A stretch of DNA of 64,000 bases, from the NCBI GenBank assembly GCA_004026145.2, contig CP034975.1:16124955-16188954 (forward strand), written 5' to 3'. Below the pieces are notes generated by a model, which saw nothing but the letters and a program-made list of their open reading frames with translations, ran no database searches and was not told the DNA's origin. Source of the stretch: Takifugu bimaculatus. Lineage: Eukaryota > Chordata > Actinopteri > Tetraodontiformes > Tetraodontidae. The first letter of the stretch is position 1, and each line of letters starts with the position of its first letter. Below are positions 35,655-48,741 of the stretch, one piece after another. A program made the position numbers and the translations under genes.

Positions 35655-38600
35655 TGTGGGGAGCCAATGTCTGTTTCATGCAGTATTTGAACTGCTGGAG
35701 CATGCAAAAAAAAAAGGAATAATTTTTTATGCATTATTCTAAAATAAACATGAGCCTGCTGTGACTAATGGAGGACAGTGAATCTAAGGGGCCAACATTT
35801 GGTCTGGTTTGATGTCCTGCTGGTCTGTTAACACAATGCGATAGACCCAGATTGAAAAGTGAGCATCCACGTAAGAGATCCGGGGTCTTAAATCCCTGAC
35901 GGACGTGCTGCTTACATTGTCAGCCTGCAGTCAGTCCTCAGCAGGAAGAGCTATTTGATCATGCCTCATTAATTCGTCCCTTTGACAAACTGATTTCGTC
36001 TAGATTCACAATTCATGGAGTTAGGGGCCAACCAGTGCAACCTAAGGTTTCTACTGAGCTCAACACAGGCTTTCCCTCATGATACTGGAAAGGAAACTGG
36101 TTCAGTTTAGAATAAAAGCTCTCAAGTTGTTCCAGAGCATTCCAGAAATAGCTCTGTGCTACTTCTTATTTCTATCAAATCTTTTACATCGTCATGGTTT
36201 TTGTGGGGAGGCTGATAAAGGTTTTTTCAGTGCTCCATCACAAAGGTTTTAATGCTGGACGCGCAGCCTGTAGCAACATCCCTCTGCATTTTGCATGATT
36301 GTTAGACTGAAGTATGCAGCAGAGAGACAAAGACATGAACGCACTCATGTTAGAAAAGAGGACGATATTTTAGGTTTCTGAAAATATTGCAGAGTCTCGG
36401 AGACCACGCGCATCCAGATGTGCCATCTTATATATTTACACATCAATAAGCATCACAACTGGGCAAACAAATGAACTAAAACGGTAAAAATTACCATATT
36501 TGTATGTGATTAAAGCTGACCAGAACAGGGGAGAAGAAGGTGAAGTGTGACTGACTCTTCGACTGATGAGCATCATGTGACAGCGAGAGTTGTTGCTGCT
36601 GATAAGTGAGGAAAGTGTTTGTCACCATCAGGCAGCCTGTTGATCCGGTAAAGTGGTAACTCAAACACAGCCTCTCACAATAAAGTGGCTCATTCTTATT
36701 CCACAACATATAAACCGTTGGAGATAAATAACAGAGTGACATGATTAATCGGCATATTACTGGTTGGATCTTGGACTTTTCTGATGAAACTTGTGTGAAA
36801 CACGTGTTTAATGGTCTGTCTGCATCTCTTTCTCTCTTTTCTGTTTCATTTGCGTATCTATATTCTGATACAGTTATTATAGGCAACAATAATAATAAAA
36901 TGGGAGAACAGCATCATGGTCAGCATGGTCCCTCAGTCCCTGTCAATGTGCAGACAAGATGTTGGTTTGTTGTTAATTAATTACATTATTTAACCCAGAC
37001 AGGCCAACTGTTGAGTTTTGATCCCGATCATGTCTTTTCCTCTTCCCAAGTCAGTCTGATAAAGTTTCTTTTTACTTTAAAATGAAACACAACATAAACT
37101 TTGTCATTCACATGAACGAATATAAACCTGTTTCCACTCTCTTCAGCAATGCTAAAATTCTGTATTTGATATTTGCGTGTTACCCTGGAAGCTGTGGATT
37201 ATTGGCCTGAGTTGAACGTGGTGGCTTTAATGTGCGGTGCTATTGGTCCGTCCCTCGAGTGTCATCTGTGAGCACATTGCTTGTTTGATTGGCAGTTTGA
37301 TTCTTTGATTTTTGATCTTTGTGATTGAGTATCAACAGAAATCTCACATTGCTGGGAAGCTGAAGTCAGACATCAGAAGTGCTTCACAGCCTGCGAGCCA
37401 AGATACCGTATTCACATTTGAGCGCAGCGACTTGGGGTTTTCTTTTGTAAATAAGGGTAATCCTCTGCATCCTCTGCTCTGGGATTTTCTTTTTTTTATC
37501 GCTTATCTGCTTGCAGTGCACTTTATTTCTCTCTGTCGTATCACTTTTCCTCACAAGGGCATCGCTGGCTCCCGTAGAACTGCTCCAATCTGAACTGTCA
37601 GTAAAATCTGATCCTTTTAGGCTGAGAAGCACTGATCTTCTTAATGACAAAGTATTGTAGATGTTGGCCAAGTGACCTCCTTGTGTCCTCCAACCTACCA
37701 CAGCAGCCAGATCCAGGGCTCCTAATATGTCTGCTGTAACCTTAGACTCTGTTGACACCAACTAAGAAGACTGCAGCAGCAGGAGGTTGCAGACGTGTCA
37801 TCAGTGGCCTTTTTGAGCTGTGCTTGGATCAATGCGAGGGAAATCTGTTTGATGATAAATGGTCGGGTATGTAATTAGAGTCCATTAGTCATCTCCAGGG
37901 TCATACAGCGTCATAATCGCACAATCTGAGCTTTCCTGTCTTAGCTTGACTGCGTGTTCGAGGCTGACCTGGAAGGTGCGGTCACATCACAGTCGATCCA
38001 TTTAAGCAGCCATTTCACGATATCTCTCATTTTCAAATTTGTAAACTCAAACAATGGCAACGTTTAAGTTACGATGTTATTCTAGTCGAATCCTTTGGAT
38101 TCTCTGATTCACGGCGGCCGTTATTTGATTACCCCATCGATGTAAGCCTTGGCAGCAATGATGATGGTGAGAAAAGTAAGAGTAACTGACAAGGACGTGC
38201 AGTGAAGGTCTTTGTGTCACACAGACGCTGCGTCGCACCGCTCAGTGTTGCTGAGCTCTTCAGAAAAACACCATCTCAGACTATCTCCATCAATATATTT
38301 TGACCTGATCTCATTAGAAGTGCTGAGATAAAAATAGTTTGAAGAGCAGACCAGTGAACAGTGTATTTTTAAAGGAGATCATGGGTGACAGGACACCTGA
38401 GGGTTAACGGCACTGTAGTAAAATTACAATATAAGCAAAAAGACGCCGATGCACTGATACGTGTCAGCATAGGGGCTCCTTGCAGCCTCCGATGGAGAGT
38501 CCGTTTTGATGAAGCCTATTTGCTCAGAAACGTGATGTATGAATGAATAATGACACCATTGTTGTCGTCTGAGGAGGCTGTTGTGTATCATAGCAGCGCT

Positions 38601-39384
38601 CTGTGATAAATATGCCCGCTGCAGACAATTCACGAACGTTGACTGTTCGCTGACACGCCGAGGCTGATTTACCGTTTGACTGTGTAACTCCATGAGGTAT
38701 TTGCTGCCCGGCAAATGTGAACATGAGCGATGCAGCATGGAGTGTTAGTCATGTCACTTTCTACACATGAGGTCATGATGGCAGGAGCATCACAGCCCTC
38801 TAATGGTTGGTGTATCACACATGAAATGGAGACTCAGGCAGTGTGTCCTGGACCTTTGTGATGACCTCATTACACAATATGATGTATGATGTTGGACAGT
38901 AAATAACATAAAGCACAACACACTCCTATACAATATGGGTCTTGTTTCAGTCTTTTTTAGCAGATGTTGCATTTATGATGAGTTGCTGTTTTTCATCCTG
39001 CGATGGATTTCTAGTGCAGGGCTTTACTGTTTTCTATGTTTTATTTTTAACCATTCTCAAGACAGTTGCCTGACTTGTCCACCCACCACACACTGGCTGA
39101 CCTTAAACCTTGATTGTATCTGAGACAATGTGGTAAATCCACTGGGAACCATATACAGACAATTCATGTAATTCATCACGCGGGCTAACGTCATAAATAA
39201 TGTGACAGAGAAGGTTTTGTTGACAAACCTCATATTTTCATTTAACTGACCATATACAATTGTGAAGCTGTAAGCTTGTAAGTGAGATCCATGCCTGAGT
39301 TCTTGAGCACATCGGCACAGATGGCCCATAGGTAGTTCCTCATTATCGTCAGTTTGCTATGCTAATGAAAGCATTAGCTTCATT
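35654..39384. other. Intron-like DNA, nothing recognised
   Basis: Several open frames of 90-130 codons, none with a motif, start context or splice chain I can support. Confidence 0.35.
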
Positions 39385-39860
39385 TTGGCACGACGCCTCC
39401 GCCACACATCTTCTGTTTTCCCTCATTTTGCAACCTTTCATGGCATGGTTGATGTTGATGTTATTTTGACACTTACTGGTCACCATAAAATGACTGCTAG
39501 CCAAGTACACCCACTCATGGCAACACCATTCCCGGAAGGAACATCCCTCCCCAGCAGGATAATGTATCCATCCAAACCACAAATACCACTCAAGCAACGT
39601 GAGACCAGGAACTGGCATCCAAAATCTCCAGATCTCAGTCCACTGGTGCATTCATGGGATACAGCAGAACCATGAACGGAAGCGGCCTCAGCTCACACCC
39701 CATGAGACACAAAGGATCTGCTGCAAATGATACCCTAATGCTGAGCACCAAATGGCTGCCCTCTGAAATCACCTCTACCATGAGGAGGGCCGATCTCCTG
39801 ACCGGACATTATTGTTTTCCGGAGCAACAGAATATCAGACAGCTGGTTTTTATGAAGTGA
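39385..39860 (+). mobile_element. Decayed Tc1/mariner transposase remnant
   Basis: Plus-strand fragments of a Tc1-like transposase. CAGCAGGATAAT at 39552-39563 encodes QQDN, the usual (Q)QDNA catalytic block, and 39625-39642 encodes SPDLSP, the usual NSPDLNPIEHLWD block. They lie in different frames, so at least one indel separates them. Surrounding text (cacccactcatggcaacaccattcc, aaaggatctgctgc) resembles a common fish Tc1 family. Terminal repeats were not found; it is a dead fragment. Confidence 0.68.
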
Positions 39861-41412
39861 CTGACTTTAGAGCAAATGAATGTAAAAGTTATGCCCCCTG
39901 GTAGAAGGCCTTAGCTCTCGAATTCAACACCCAAACAGAACTGGCCGTAGAGGACCCAGAAAATAGTTGATTTGTCATGATACCTGAATAACTCAAACAC
40001 AAACGACAGAGAGGTGATGAGCCGTGATTCTCAGAGATTTCAGGCTTTTAAACAAAGTCTGCAGAGCTATCCTTCAGTCTTGTTTGACACTATTTGGACT
40101 TTTGCTTTCGCTTTGTTTTGTTTTTGTGCGCCAACCTAGGTAAAATGCTGGTAAACTATTGACGAGTTATAACTGTGTATTTAAAAAAAACAAAACAACA
40201 ACATAGCAGAATATTTATAATGGGCTGTTATAGCATAAAAAAATGTTTGAGCTGAGACAAATTCTTGTGTGGATGAATGCTACTCCTGAACCCAGTGTGC
40301 CCTTTAGCTTTTCCGAGCATGTGCCTCGCTGTCCTACTTTGTTCTTCTGACGTCTGGGCCGCCACCCCTTTTTAAACGCCAGCATGACGGCCTGCCAAGA
40401 CTGGCTTCAATGTTGCATTTGTTCAAAGCAGTTTGAAGCAGGCATCAAGGGGAGACACGAGTTCTGTCATGATTGATCTGCTTGGCCAGACTTGGAAGTC
40501 CCACCTGCTCTCCCACAGGGACACAAGCGGTGAGGTTGTGTCTGGATTATGTGATGGTTGCACTCTCCATCTTCCTCACCCCCCTGTAACATTATGTAAA
40601 TAGGAATTCACTACTGGAAGGGCTGAAAAGGGATCATAAATAAGGTTTTTGCAGGATACGAGATTTGTACTTGTGGTCATATTCACGTGTAACCTGTCAG
40701 TTATTGTAGTGTCTTTTATTTTCTCTCTTTCAACTCTGTACTGTTTCTTGATGCTTCTGTTTATTGTGGTATCGTTATTATTTAAAAGACATCTGTGTAC
40801 AACAAGCACATCTAAATTTCCTATTTAAAATGAAACATCAAATATGAAGCGGACTCTGTGTTTGTGGTCCTCTCTGCTGGCCCCAGACAGTTAAGTACAG
40901 TACAGCAGCTGTTGTTTGCACTGTTAAATTTATGATCGCTGTAACATGGAACAGGAAGTGTTTCTGCTGCCTGTTTTAGGAAGGAGCGTGATATGACTGG
41001 CTGCCAACAGTAAGGGGGTGGGGGGGCACATTTTTCTGAGTCAAAGGGAGTGAGGAGAAGCTGGTTGCTGTTTGAGCGGTCAGGAAAGTAAGTCTGATGA
41101 AAAAACAGCTTACAGGCAGTTTCTCCAATCGACCTAATAAGGACCAATGATGATTCGAAAAACATACTTGAACTTGAGGTGCCGCCGTGCTCATTCAAAA
41201 TTAGTTTTGCCTGCACCATGGAGGTTATGTGATAGCCGGCATTTGGTTGTTTAACTCTTGAAAAATATAACTTGAAAAATTTAAATGAAATTTTCAGAAA
41301 TGTTGATAATGGGCCAAGGATCTCCATTAAAGGGAGGTTGGTGGACCTCTGTGCTCTCTGAGGGGCTTTTCTAGTTTCAACATCTCAAGAGCTGCCTTCC
41401 TTTGAAGGAATT

Positions 41413-41789
41413 GGATGGATGGATGGATGGATGGATGGATGGATGGATGGATGGATGGATGGATGGATGGATGGAGGGAGGGAGGGATGGATGGACGGAC
41501 GGAGGGATGGAGGGAGGGAGGGATGGGTGGGTGGGTGGGTGGGTGGACGGACGGACGGACGGACGGACGGACGGACGGACGGACGGACGGACGGACGGAC
41601 GGACGGACGGAGGGATGGATGGATGGATGGATGGATGGATGGAGGGAGGGATGGATGGACGGATGGAGGGAGGGAGGGAGGGAGGGAGGGATGGGTGGGT
41701 GGGTGGATGGATGGATGGACGGACGGACGGACGGACGGATGGATGGATGGACGGACGGATGGATGGAGGGAGGGATGGATGGATGGATG
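41413..41789. repeat. Tetranucleotide array (GGAT/GGAC/GGAG/GGGT)n, 377 bases
   Basis: Almost perfect 4-base periodicity with block-wise variants: a run of GGAT, mixed GGAG, GGGT x5, about 16 GGAC, then GGAT, GGAG x6, GGGT x3, GGAT, GGAC x5 and GGAT to the end. The order GGAG-GGAT-GGGT-(GGAT)-GGAC occurs twice, suggesting duplication within the array. It contains four-run G stretches. All reading frames stay open and translate to [14 protein letters not shown] or [12 protein letters not shown] strings; these are artefacts of the period. Confidence 0.97.
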
Positions 41790-42025
41790 TTCCACATCTC
41801 TAAGCTAGATAAAGAGAGACTTTAAAAACTGCGGAGCTTTGGGCTGGAACTCAATCCGTACGTCACTGGGCTGGTTTCTGGTTCGAGTCTCAGTTGTGTC
41901 CCACAAATTGAAACTGGGCTGGTTGCAGGAGAGGTGAGAGGTCATTTCAGGAGCTTTACCGAGGTGCACTTGAGCAAGGCCTCAACCACCCAAAAGCTCA
42001 GAGCATCCGTCGAGTGCAGCTCACT

Positions 42026-42040
42026 CCCCCCCCCCCCCCC
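42026..42040. repeat. Poly-C tract
   Basis: Fifteen C in a row. Confidence 0.9.
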
Positions 42041-45000
42041 ATAGCTGCATGTGCATGTGTTGCTGTGTTTGTACTAAGATGTGTAATAGCAGTGTGATAA
42101 AACAGTCACTTCCCTCTGGGATTAATAAGCACTCTGCTATAGTCTATTAAAACCATAAATTCTATTTCACCTGCCAATGCACTTGTATACCTGAATGAAT
42201 GCAATTTGTGTGGTTTTTACCTCTCACTCTCATCAATCCCACCACGCTGGCATCAGTCACAGAAGATGTCCGTGTTTGTCTCTGACGTGATTTATCTCCA
42301 CTGACTGTTCGTAGCAAAATGCTGAGCGTTCATTAGTCTTGGCCAAGGTCGTCCATATTATCATCCAGGAGTGACTGAGAGTTGAGGAGAAGATTCTGAA
42401 TACAGTTGGGATACAGAGAGCTTCCATCGATGTGTATTGATGTTTGAGGTATTTTCCCTGTGTGGTTTTGGAATGGAAAGCTTTTTCTCCTGATGTTACG
42501 TTGAACACTGAGATTTTAGCCCGGCTGAAAGTTGCCGAGATGTTCGGTGGAGTTACGACTACCTCGTTAGGATGTGGCGCACCGGCATCGTGTAATCTGA
42601 GCATGTTTCAGCGAGCAGGAGAAGGCAGGCAAGGGAAAAGGGGGGGAAAGTGTTTTTCCATTAAATTTTTTTGTGTGTACCCTGTGCATGGTTGACGGCG
42701 TAGGAGTGCATGTGTACATATTTTATGTGGCTTGGGTACGTGCGTATTGTTGTGTAAGGTCGACATTTTGTTCGTTCGTGTCTGAAAACACTTCATGTCT
42801 GTATTTTTGTGAGTCGTTGGTGTTTCTGCCATTAGACTCATTACATTTCTCTGGGGATTCAAGCAACACCACTTTACTCCATACAGGCGGAGCAATTCAC
42901 CACTTGGATATCCTTCGTAGATTTTCTGGATTCAGAGTACAGTATCTGTTATAAAATAGTGTACAAATTCTTTATTCCAGTAGGCTGACTAGATCTTAAC
43001 CAGCGTATTTATGTGTGGGATAAAGTAGGGAAATGACTGAGATGATGAAAGACTTCAGTATATTGTAATTAAAATGAAGTGTTTCTCAGATTAGGACGAG
43101 TTAGCTTTTGATATGCGTCATGCTACAACAGCCCAATGAAAGGCTGAATGCTGGCCGTTAGTTTATTTGGCAATCTCTTCAATTGAATGATAAAGGGGAA
43201 ATTTCTCTGGCAGACAGTTGTGTGTAATGTGGCCAATGGCTGAGACTTGTTGGGCGCATCCACCTACTGGCATTGGAGATGATGATGCGTCATTCTGCTG
43301 CAGGCGGCTGACAGAAGCGTCAGTGCTGCACCCTGATGACAGTCATTACTGCTCTCTTACTATTAGGTGAAAGTCAGGATTTTAAATATGCAGCTGGTCG
43401 GACTTGACAGCTGTAACCAACTGGATCATTTTGTCTGAAGTGGGATTTCAGTTGAAAAGACAGCGCACAAAACAGGACATCTGGTCAAATCAGTTTGCCG
43501 GATAGAAAAACTATTTTTCACTTGCTTGTCATGCGTGTTTTCATTAAAAGCCATCCTAAAATATGACATTTGGCTGGCTTGATACTCAAATTAATGTCTT
43601 TTAAAGTGTATCGTTGGAAGAATGTCATTCAGCACATTTAAAGGTTCAATGTGATCCCGTGACTGATGTATTGGGGAATGTTAATCATGGCAAGTGTTGT
43701 TTGGAGCGTGTTTTCTAGGTTTGTGCTGTCCCACGGGACTCCCTCCCTCATAAGCCAGAGTTAGAGCTTTCATACCCGAGACCACACATTACGCACACAC
43801 TCTTCAGGGTTGGATTATTTTCACGACATTTTGTCAGGGTTTCTGAGGTCTCCAACCAGTTGTCAGTGCAGCAGCTCCTCTGTGCTCCTGTCTACTAGTC
43901 TGTCCACATCCCAACACTCCAGCCCAGATGTCACTCATTATTCCAGTTATTATTATCTGATTTAAAAAAATACATCTAGTTGTAATACAGGTATAGCTAC
44001 ATTAATTGCAGATATTGATAACTAATCCTTTTTTAACTTCTAGAACCATTGTTACCATAAATAATTACAATAATAATGATAGTGACAGTATTTCTCTGTG
44101 GTGTTGTGCTTATGGCACGTTAAGGAGGTGAATCCAGTGCAGTTCCCCCTGATGTTCTCTCTCCTCTCTCTCCTGTTCCCTAATTTCCACACAGCTTCTC
44201 TGACACTCAGTCTTTACACATCAGCTATCTCTCTATGACAAAACCACTCGTCCTCTCTTTGGTGCATATGGAAACTCTAAGAATAGCCCCGTCACCTGAT
44301 GGACCTGATAATACTGTATTGATGCCAGCCTGACACTAGCCTGTCCTACCCTCTGTGTGGGTGTGGGTGCATGTGTGTGTGTTCATGCTGCAAAATGAGC
44401 ATGTGACTGACAGCTCAAGAGCATGTGCAGTTCTGGCTCTGAAGCAGGAGATCACTGCAGGGCTGCTGACATCCAGACTCATGTTTTGCAGGAGCTCAGT
44501 CACCCAGTTAGGCACAAGGGAGACGAGGACACCCGGCTGTATTTTGTGGGTCTGTCTGCGTCTGTGCATCAAGGTTTTTACCGTCTTTTTTGGCTCAGCC
44601 GCCGCTGCCAGGACGTCTTTTCTTGTTCAGTTCTGCATCGCTATACAACTTTCAACTCCTCTGTTTTCTCTCTGAGTCACGCATCGATATCTTTGTGTAC
44701 ACTTAACCTTTCCACGTGTTTTATCCTGTTCCGCTCACCTTCCTCTACGGATCACACATGGGAACCTCTGTGATGACAAATGGTGGTTTATTCAGTGGAA
44801 AACACTGTGTACTCTGCCTCTGCCTGCGTGCTATTCACTCGGGGAGATATGGAGAGAATTGAGGCAAAAGAGACATTGTCTCATTCTCTGAGCTGGACCT
44901 TTGATGCAGAGAAGAATTGGACAAATATCATAGTTCCATTACCTTTTCGTGAATAGGAATAGGCTTTGGTCAGCCATAAACATCACATGAACTTCAGCCT

Positions 45001-45079
45001 TTAATCAGACATCTATTGATGAGGATGCAGGTGGAGGTGACCTTATTATTTGCCCAGGCAGTTCTTCCACCTGTCTTAA
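42041..45079. other. Intron-like DNA, nothing recognised
   Basis: No exon or element supported before the LINE relic. Confidence 0.35.
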
Positions 45080-46850
45080 ATGTCTGTATTCCTCCATCAG
45101 GAAACGGACAACAAAGGCGATATTGAGGATTACGCAACACTTACGCACCACTCTCCTGGCGCGCTGGTTAGCATCAACGGGAGTTTAACCACTGTTCTTT
45201 CACTCTACCATCCTTTAAACCAATGGTGTCATGTCGAACCAGAGGAGAAAGGACCATTGACCAGTTTTACACAAATGTTAAGGAGGGCTTTGTGGCCACA
45301 GCTCTCCACCTGCTGGGCAGCTTGGACCATAACATGCTATCATTAATGTCCAGATCGTTTCGGGTGATTGGCAAACTGCCGATCACATTCAAATTGTGTG
45401 CTTCTTGTCAGAAGATGCATGTGAAACTCTGCGCGGATGCTTTGAAGGCACAAATTCTGTCTGGTCTGTGTGGTTTGACAGTGACAATGAATAATAAATC
45501 GTGGGTGACCAATAAGGTAAAAGCTGCTATTAACAGGGAAGAAAAGCTGCATTTTATAGAGGGAACAAGGACAGGAATAAAGATGCTCAACGGGAATTAA
45601 GAGCAATTATTGCACAGGGCAAAAGAAACGTTCACACGGTCAGCAGCACGACTACAGGGCTCTGGAGGAGTATCAGATCTATCACTGTATAGTCGAGCAG
45701 TAAAGGCAGGTTTGTGGTTCTGGGATTAAAGCGGCTGATTCCTGTTTTTTTCCAGATTTGATGATTTTGATTTTTCTTCCTCACATGATAATATTCTGTC
45801 CTTTCTTCAGCAGGATGGTTCTGAAGATGGTAGCCAAGCCATCATTTTTGACACTGAAGAGTTCCACAAGCAGTTAAGGCCTAAAGCTAAAATTCCAGCC
45901 TGTGTGATGCTCCTATTCCAAAGGAAGCCAGAGTTTCTTTTGATGTTGCCAATCTGAGACCTATAACCCTGACATTGCACATTAAGAAGTGCGTGGAGAG
46001 AGTGGTCTTGGATCATCGGACCAGGCAGTTCTTAGCCTTTCAGGATCCTTTCCAAACTTGCCTACAGCGAGGGGGTGGGCGTAGACGATGCTTTACTATT
46101 ATATTATATTTATACTATTATATCTTGAAAACCACTGTCAGCCCTGTTGGGATCATGTTTTTTCTAATTTTTTTTTTGGTGCGTTTAATGCAATCCAGAC
46201 ACATATTTTACCTAATGAATGAACTGATTTTAAATTGGACAAAATTACAGTTGCTGAAACAAGTTGAGGCGAGACGAGACAATTGCATGTTAGACCAGGC
46301 AAGTGTTATGTCACATCAGGACACAACTGTCTCGACAATAAAATGGCTGACTCCATCCTAGCAAACACTGGAGCGCCACAGGCCACGGTCTTGGCTGATT
46401 ATCGACTTTAGAAAGAGAAAAGATTAAGTCTTGATAAAAGGACGGCAGATTGAAATTGTTGAGTCCTATAAATACTTTGGTGTCCATCTGGACAATAAAT
46501 TAAACTGTTAAGAAAATACCCAGGCGTCACTGAAGAAGACTCAGTCTAGACTTTTCTTCTTAATGTCAGCACGAGGCCTTGGGCTAGTTTCATGCTGTAC
46601 TTTGCTGGTAGGCAGAAGCTCAACTGATGACAAAATAGGGTCAACTAGAAGATCAAGAGGGACAGAATGTCTCTCCAGGCCACTGTTGAGAAGAGAACCA
46701 GCTCTAAATTAAAACTGATTCTGGGCTACGGAATGTTTGAAAGGGTCTCAGAAGCTCGTCCAGTGAGTGACTGCTGATGTCTCCGTGCTCCACTGAATGA
46801 CTGAAAGTCCTTCCTCCCAGCAGCAGTCGGATATCTCAACAAGCACCGTG
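45080..46850 (+). mobile_element. LINE (CR1/L2/Rex-like) retrotransposon remnant
   Basis: Order of fragments on the plus strand follows the ORF2 of fish non-LTR retrotransposons. Endonuclease end: RGERTIDQFYTNVKEGF and LGSLDHNMLSL (45240-45350). Linker: NNKSWVTNKVKAAINREEK (about 45487-45545). Reverse-transcriptase start: IKKCVERVVLDHRTRQFLAF, then QDPFQTCLQ (about 45980-46070). RT end: VEIVESYKYFGVHLDNKLN (about 46455-46508). C-terminal block: QASLKKTQSRLFFLMSARGL (46520-46580), and finally SFLPAAVGYLNKH (46808-46850). Frames change several times and the catalytic core of RT is missing, so it is inactive. The 5' part of ORF2 upstream of the endonuclease end is absent. Confidence 0.78.
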
Positions 46851-46894
46851 AGGGTCAGGCTTGGCACTGCAGCATAGTGGTATTCATTTAGCAC

Positions 46895-47376
46895 CAGGGC
46901 TGTAAAATTAACCCGAGGAATTTATCATCTTGATTAATCGCATTAAAAATTTTGACATAATTATCCCATTTGCATGAGAATGACTCTGGCCTTCTCTGAT
47001 GTTGATCCGGTATTGACGGGCAGCAGAAGCAACCGATGAAGACGGAAGACGCCAAACAGCACGTTGGTCCTCTCGAATGTAGAGAGAAGTCCAAAGACAG
47101 AGCACTCGACCGGCATAACTCATAACGTCCACTCTGCAGGAAGCATTTTTTATTTTCAGTCTTAAAATACCACATTAATGGGAAGCACTTCGACTAATGC
47201 GTCACCCAACTTGCGTCAAAGCATTCTCGATTTTCTCTCGAGTCCGTTTGCTCAAAATGAAACATAATTATTATAGATTAAACATTAATGATATTTGATT
47301 GCGATTAATTGAAATGAAGGCACAGAAGCCTTGAGATTAATCCAATTTGAATTTTTAACCCGTTGACAGCACTAAT
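46895..47376. mobile_element. Possible non-autonomous DNA transposon (hAT-like)
   Basis: The left edge reads cagggctgtaaaattaaccc and the right edge, reverse-complemented, reads attagtgctgtcaacgggtt. These are imperfect inverted ends sharing GCTGT(A/C)AA. Inside, near both ends, occur gattaatcgcatta and gcgattaattgaa. This pattern is typical of a widespread animal repeat with AGGGCTGTCAAATTAACG ends. It abuts the LINE relic. No clear target duplication could be read. Confidence 0.45.
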
Positions 47377-47951
47377 TAATATTTATTCATGATTATTAGG
47401 CTTTTGTGATATTTAATCATGTCTCTTCTCTTCTTCATTATGTCCTCCTTTTAGATCACGTTTCATTCAGCTTTAATGTGTTTGTTGTTTAACTTGTCTG
47501 ATGTCTTTGCGCTGTTTGTCATCCGTATGATTTTTTTACATTAACATTATCCTGACCTTGCTCATGATGACAAAATCAAAGCAGTTTGAAGGTGTCTTTC
47601 TTGTGCGTGCATCCTCCCGCTCTCCAAAACACAGAGAGAACAGCAGCTGTGAACGCACGTTCTCTAAAAACTAGATGTAAATAATGCAGCTTCGCGTCTA
47701 AATGTATTATCAGGAGTGAAACACAAAGGTGGCGCCAGAAGCAGTGTGGGGGGGATATTGTGCTGTGATAGGTTTTTTCTTGTTTGTGTTTGTTTGAACA
47801 GAAGCTCCCTTTTTGTTCTGCTGTGTCGGCTTTGACTCTGTCAATCAAATAAAGCGTCCAAACTTCAGCGACTCCTTCGCTGTTGTTGTTCTGATAACAA
47901 GAGAATGTTGTCTACAGTTTTGTGTCTTATGGGAGCATGCCAGTTGAGTTA

Positions 47952-47961
47952 CCCCCCCCCC

Positions 47962-47992
<31 letters not shown>

Positions 47993-48004
47993 ACACACAC
48001 ACAC
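47952..48004. repeat. Compound poly-C and (CA)n tract
   Basis: About 27 C followed directly by 13 CA units. Such long C runs are hard to assemble, so lengths are uncertain. Confidence 0.95.
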
Positions 48005-48741
48005 TCCCCCCACCTGTGTGGCATTCCAGGACAATATTTTATATTTACGTTAATTAGGAATTCAGTTAAGGTCCAAATTGGTGCCGTTCCAGCCTGTTGA
48101 TTTCAGATTAATACATCTTCTACAAGCAGTCATTTTGTTAGTTCCCATCATCCATTAACGATTAAACCAAACTTTTTAAAGTGCTGTGGAAGCATGCGGG
48201 ACTGACACTGTCGTAGTTAAGTGTCCTCTCAGCGAGGCAGCGGCAGGCAGCCGAGCATGAGCCCCTGCCTGTGTTTCACTCTGGGCTAGAAACTTGTCAC
48301 ATGTCTTATTCTTCCAGATTCCAAGTGATGTGGCTGTTGTCTAATTGTGACACGGTGCAGTGAGTGTGTGCCACTCTCTCTGATGATTAGTGACCAGACA
48401 CTGATGACCGGCCGTCACACCCCAGCTCACGTGCTCTATTCATGCTGATGGAACTTGGAAACTGGATTGGGTCAGAAATTCTGTTTCAACTTCTAGTTTA
48501 TAAGAGCAGCATTTTAGACTATTTAAAAAGACATTTTAAACCCAATGAAGTATGTTGTTGTGACACTTTAATTTTTGTTTTAGGGTTGAGTGAAGTCCCC
48601 TTTGCATTATACGCAAACAAGGTTTTTTAAGCTAGCATGAGTTGGTTTTTGGGAATATTCGAGGTAAGGTATACTTCACAAAGCTTGAATTGAAACTGCT
48701 GTTGCGCTTTACCCGTTCACATGATGTATCAGAGGCTGCAC

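Noticed and set aside
40821..41327. 168-codon minus-strand open frame
   Set aside because: No family motif, no splice support and ordinary non-coding composition.
41327..41825. Five long open frames of 129-156 codons on both strands ([10 protein letters not shown] or [12 protein letters not shown] proteins)
   Set aside because: They are translations of the tetranucleotide array; a 4-base period without stop codons keeps every frame open.
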